From W0P28-013 sp963638355 (lineage in GTDB: Bacteria; Bacteroidota; Bacteroidia; Bacteroidales; Paludibacteraceae): 6,614 nucleotides of DNA. Made by a program: the position numbers and the translations under genes. Below the pieces are notes generated by a model, which ran no database searches, had not been told where the DNA came from, and saw only the letters and a program-made list of their open reading frames with translations. Positions within the stretch are counted from its first letter, which is position 1. The number at the start of each line of letters is the position of its first letter. This document shows positions 6,331 to 6,614 of this stretch, piece after piece. The DNA is taken from NCBI GenBank assembly GCA_963638355.1, contig CAVHRT010000091.1, positions 1 to 6,614 of the forward strand, given 5' to 3'.

Positions 6331-6451
6331 GCTGCAGCGTGCTAATTTTGCAAGCATTTTTGTTTTTGCAGTGGAAAATTTTGGAAAACGATGAAACAGA
6401 AAACGATAATTCTATTAGAGATATTTGCGGCAATAGCGAAGAAATTTCTGA
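6331..6451. other. Intergenic stretch downstream of tracrRNA
   Basis: No recognisable gene. A short imperfect hairpin (TGCT/AGCA, about 6340-6356) before a T-rich run might be a weak back-up terminator. An ATG at 6391 opens a 43-codon frame (stop at 6520-6522) that begins MKQKTIILLEIF; I recognise no family and see no Bacteroidetes promoter directly before it. I treat it as unsupported. Confidence 0.4.
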
Positions 6452-6614
6452 ATCCCGAATTTGCGCAACCAACAACTGCACCAATTACCCAACCAATTTA
6501 TTCCCAAGTACGAGGTCTATAATGCCCTCAAACGATGGAGTGATAGTCGAGGCTCCCCTACTATGACTCGGTTTAAGAAGACGTTGATAGAGTATTGTAA
6601 GTATCGCGATTTTG
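6452..6614 (+). pseudogene. Possible fragment of a primase-type protein (runs off right edge)
   Basis: This frame is open for 54 codons from 6452 to the window end, directly after several stops in the same frame (the last at 6449-6451). The part from about 6497 reads like real protein, starting FIPKYEVYNALKRW and followed by a G-x-P-T-M-x-x-F-K-K-x-L-I-E-Y-C pattern. This recalls the C-terminal helical domain of phage or plasmid primase-helicases, but from memory of the pattern only. There is no suitable upstream start; the sole ATG is at 6563. A helicase domain that should precede it is absent, so a decayed remnant of a mobile element is the best guess. A chance open frame is possible. Confidence 0.28.

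Noticed and set aside
6332..6371. CTGCA/TGCAG and TGCT/AGCA hairpins as a second strong terminator or regulatory element
   Set aside because: The stems are 4-5 bp with long loops; too weak to call beyond a possible back-up stop.
6312..6566. 84-codon open frame on + after the tracrRNA
   Set aside because: It starts inside the tracrRNA terminator hairpin, has low-complexity composition, and competes with a more protein-like frame from 6452.
1..6614. A novel accessory gene, anti-CRISPR or cas4/csn2 homologue within the locus
   Set aside because: cas9, cas1 and cas2 are packed with a 4-nt overlap and an 11-nt gap, leaving no room for another gene; the flanks show no intact gene.

Overview
The window holds an almost complete type II-C CRISPR-Cas locus, very probably from a Bacteroidota (Bacteroidetes) bacterium. 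Four things point there. The promoters fit the Bacteroidetes -33 TTTG / -7 TAnnTTTG pattern. The cas genes lack Shine-Dalgarno sequences. The array has 47-bp repeats and a 30-bp spacer. The Cas9, Cas1 and Cas2 sequences read like the long-Cas9 II-C branch known from that phylum. I cannot name a genus from sequence alone.

Layout, left to right. Positions 1-124 are the end of a CRISPR array (two identical repeats, one full spacer) read on the + strand; the rest lies off the left edge. Positions 125-175 hold a spacer-sized segment and perhaps a decayed repeat. A bidirectional rho-independent terminator (about 176-215) separates the array from the convergent cas operon. On the - strand, in the order of transcription, lie cas9 (6148-1514, 1544 aa), cas1 (1517-576, 313 aa, 4-nt overlap with cas9) and cas2 (564-232, 110 aa, 11-nt gap). 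No csn2 or cas4 is present, which fits II-C. Upstream of cas9 a compact divergent promoter region (6174-6250) drives cas9 leftward and a tracrRNA rightward (about 6246-6330). The tracrRNA has an anti-repeat, a nexus and a GCAA-capped terminator hairpin. The right edge (6331-6614) has no clear intact gene, only an open stretch from 6452 that looks like a fragment of a primase-type protein.

How the parts work together. By analogy with characterised type II systems, Cas1-Cas2 integrate new spacers. Each repeat carries its own promoter, so crRNAs are probably started one by one inside the repeats. The first 26 nt of each repeat pair with the tracrRNA anti-repeat almost perfectly, and Cas9, whose RuvC and HNH catalytic residues all look present, uses the duplex to cut DNA. 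The most interesting points are the repeat-embedded promoter, a possible self-sequestering fold in the tracrRNA, the tightly packed divergent cas9/tracrRNA promoters, the orphan unit after the last repeat, and the large size of Cas9.
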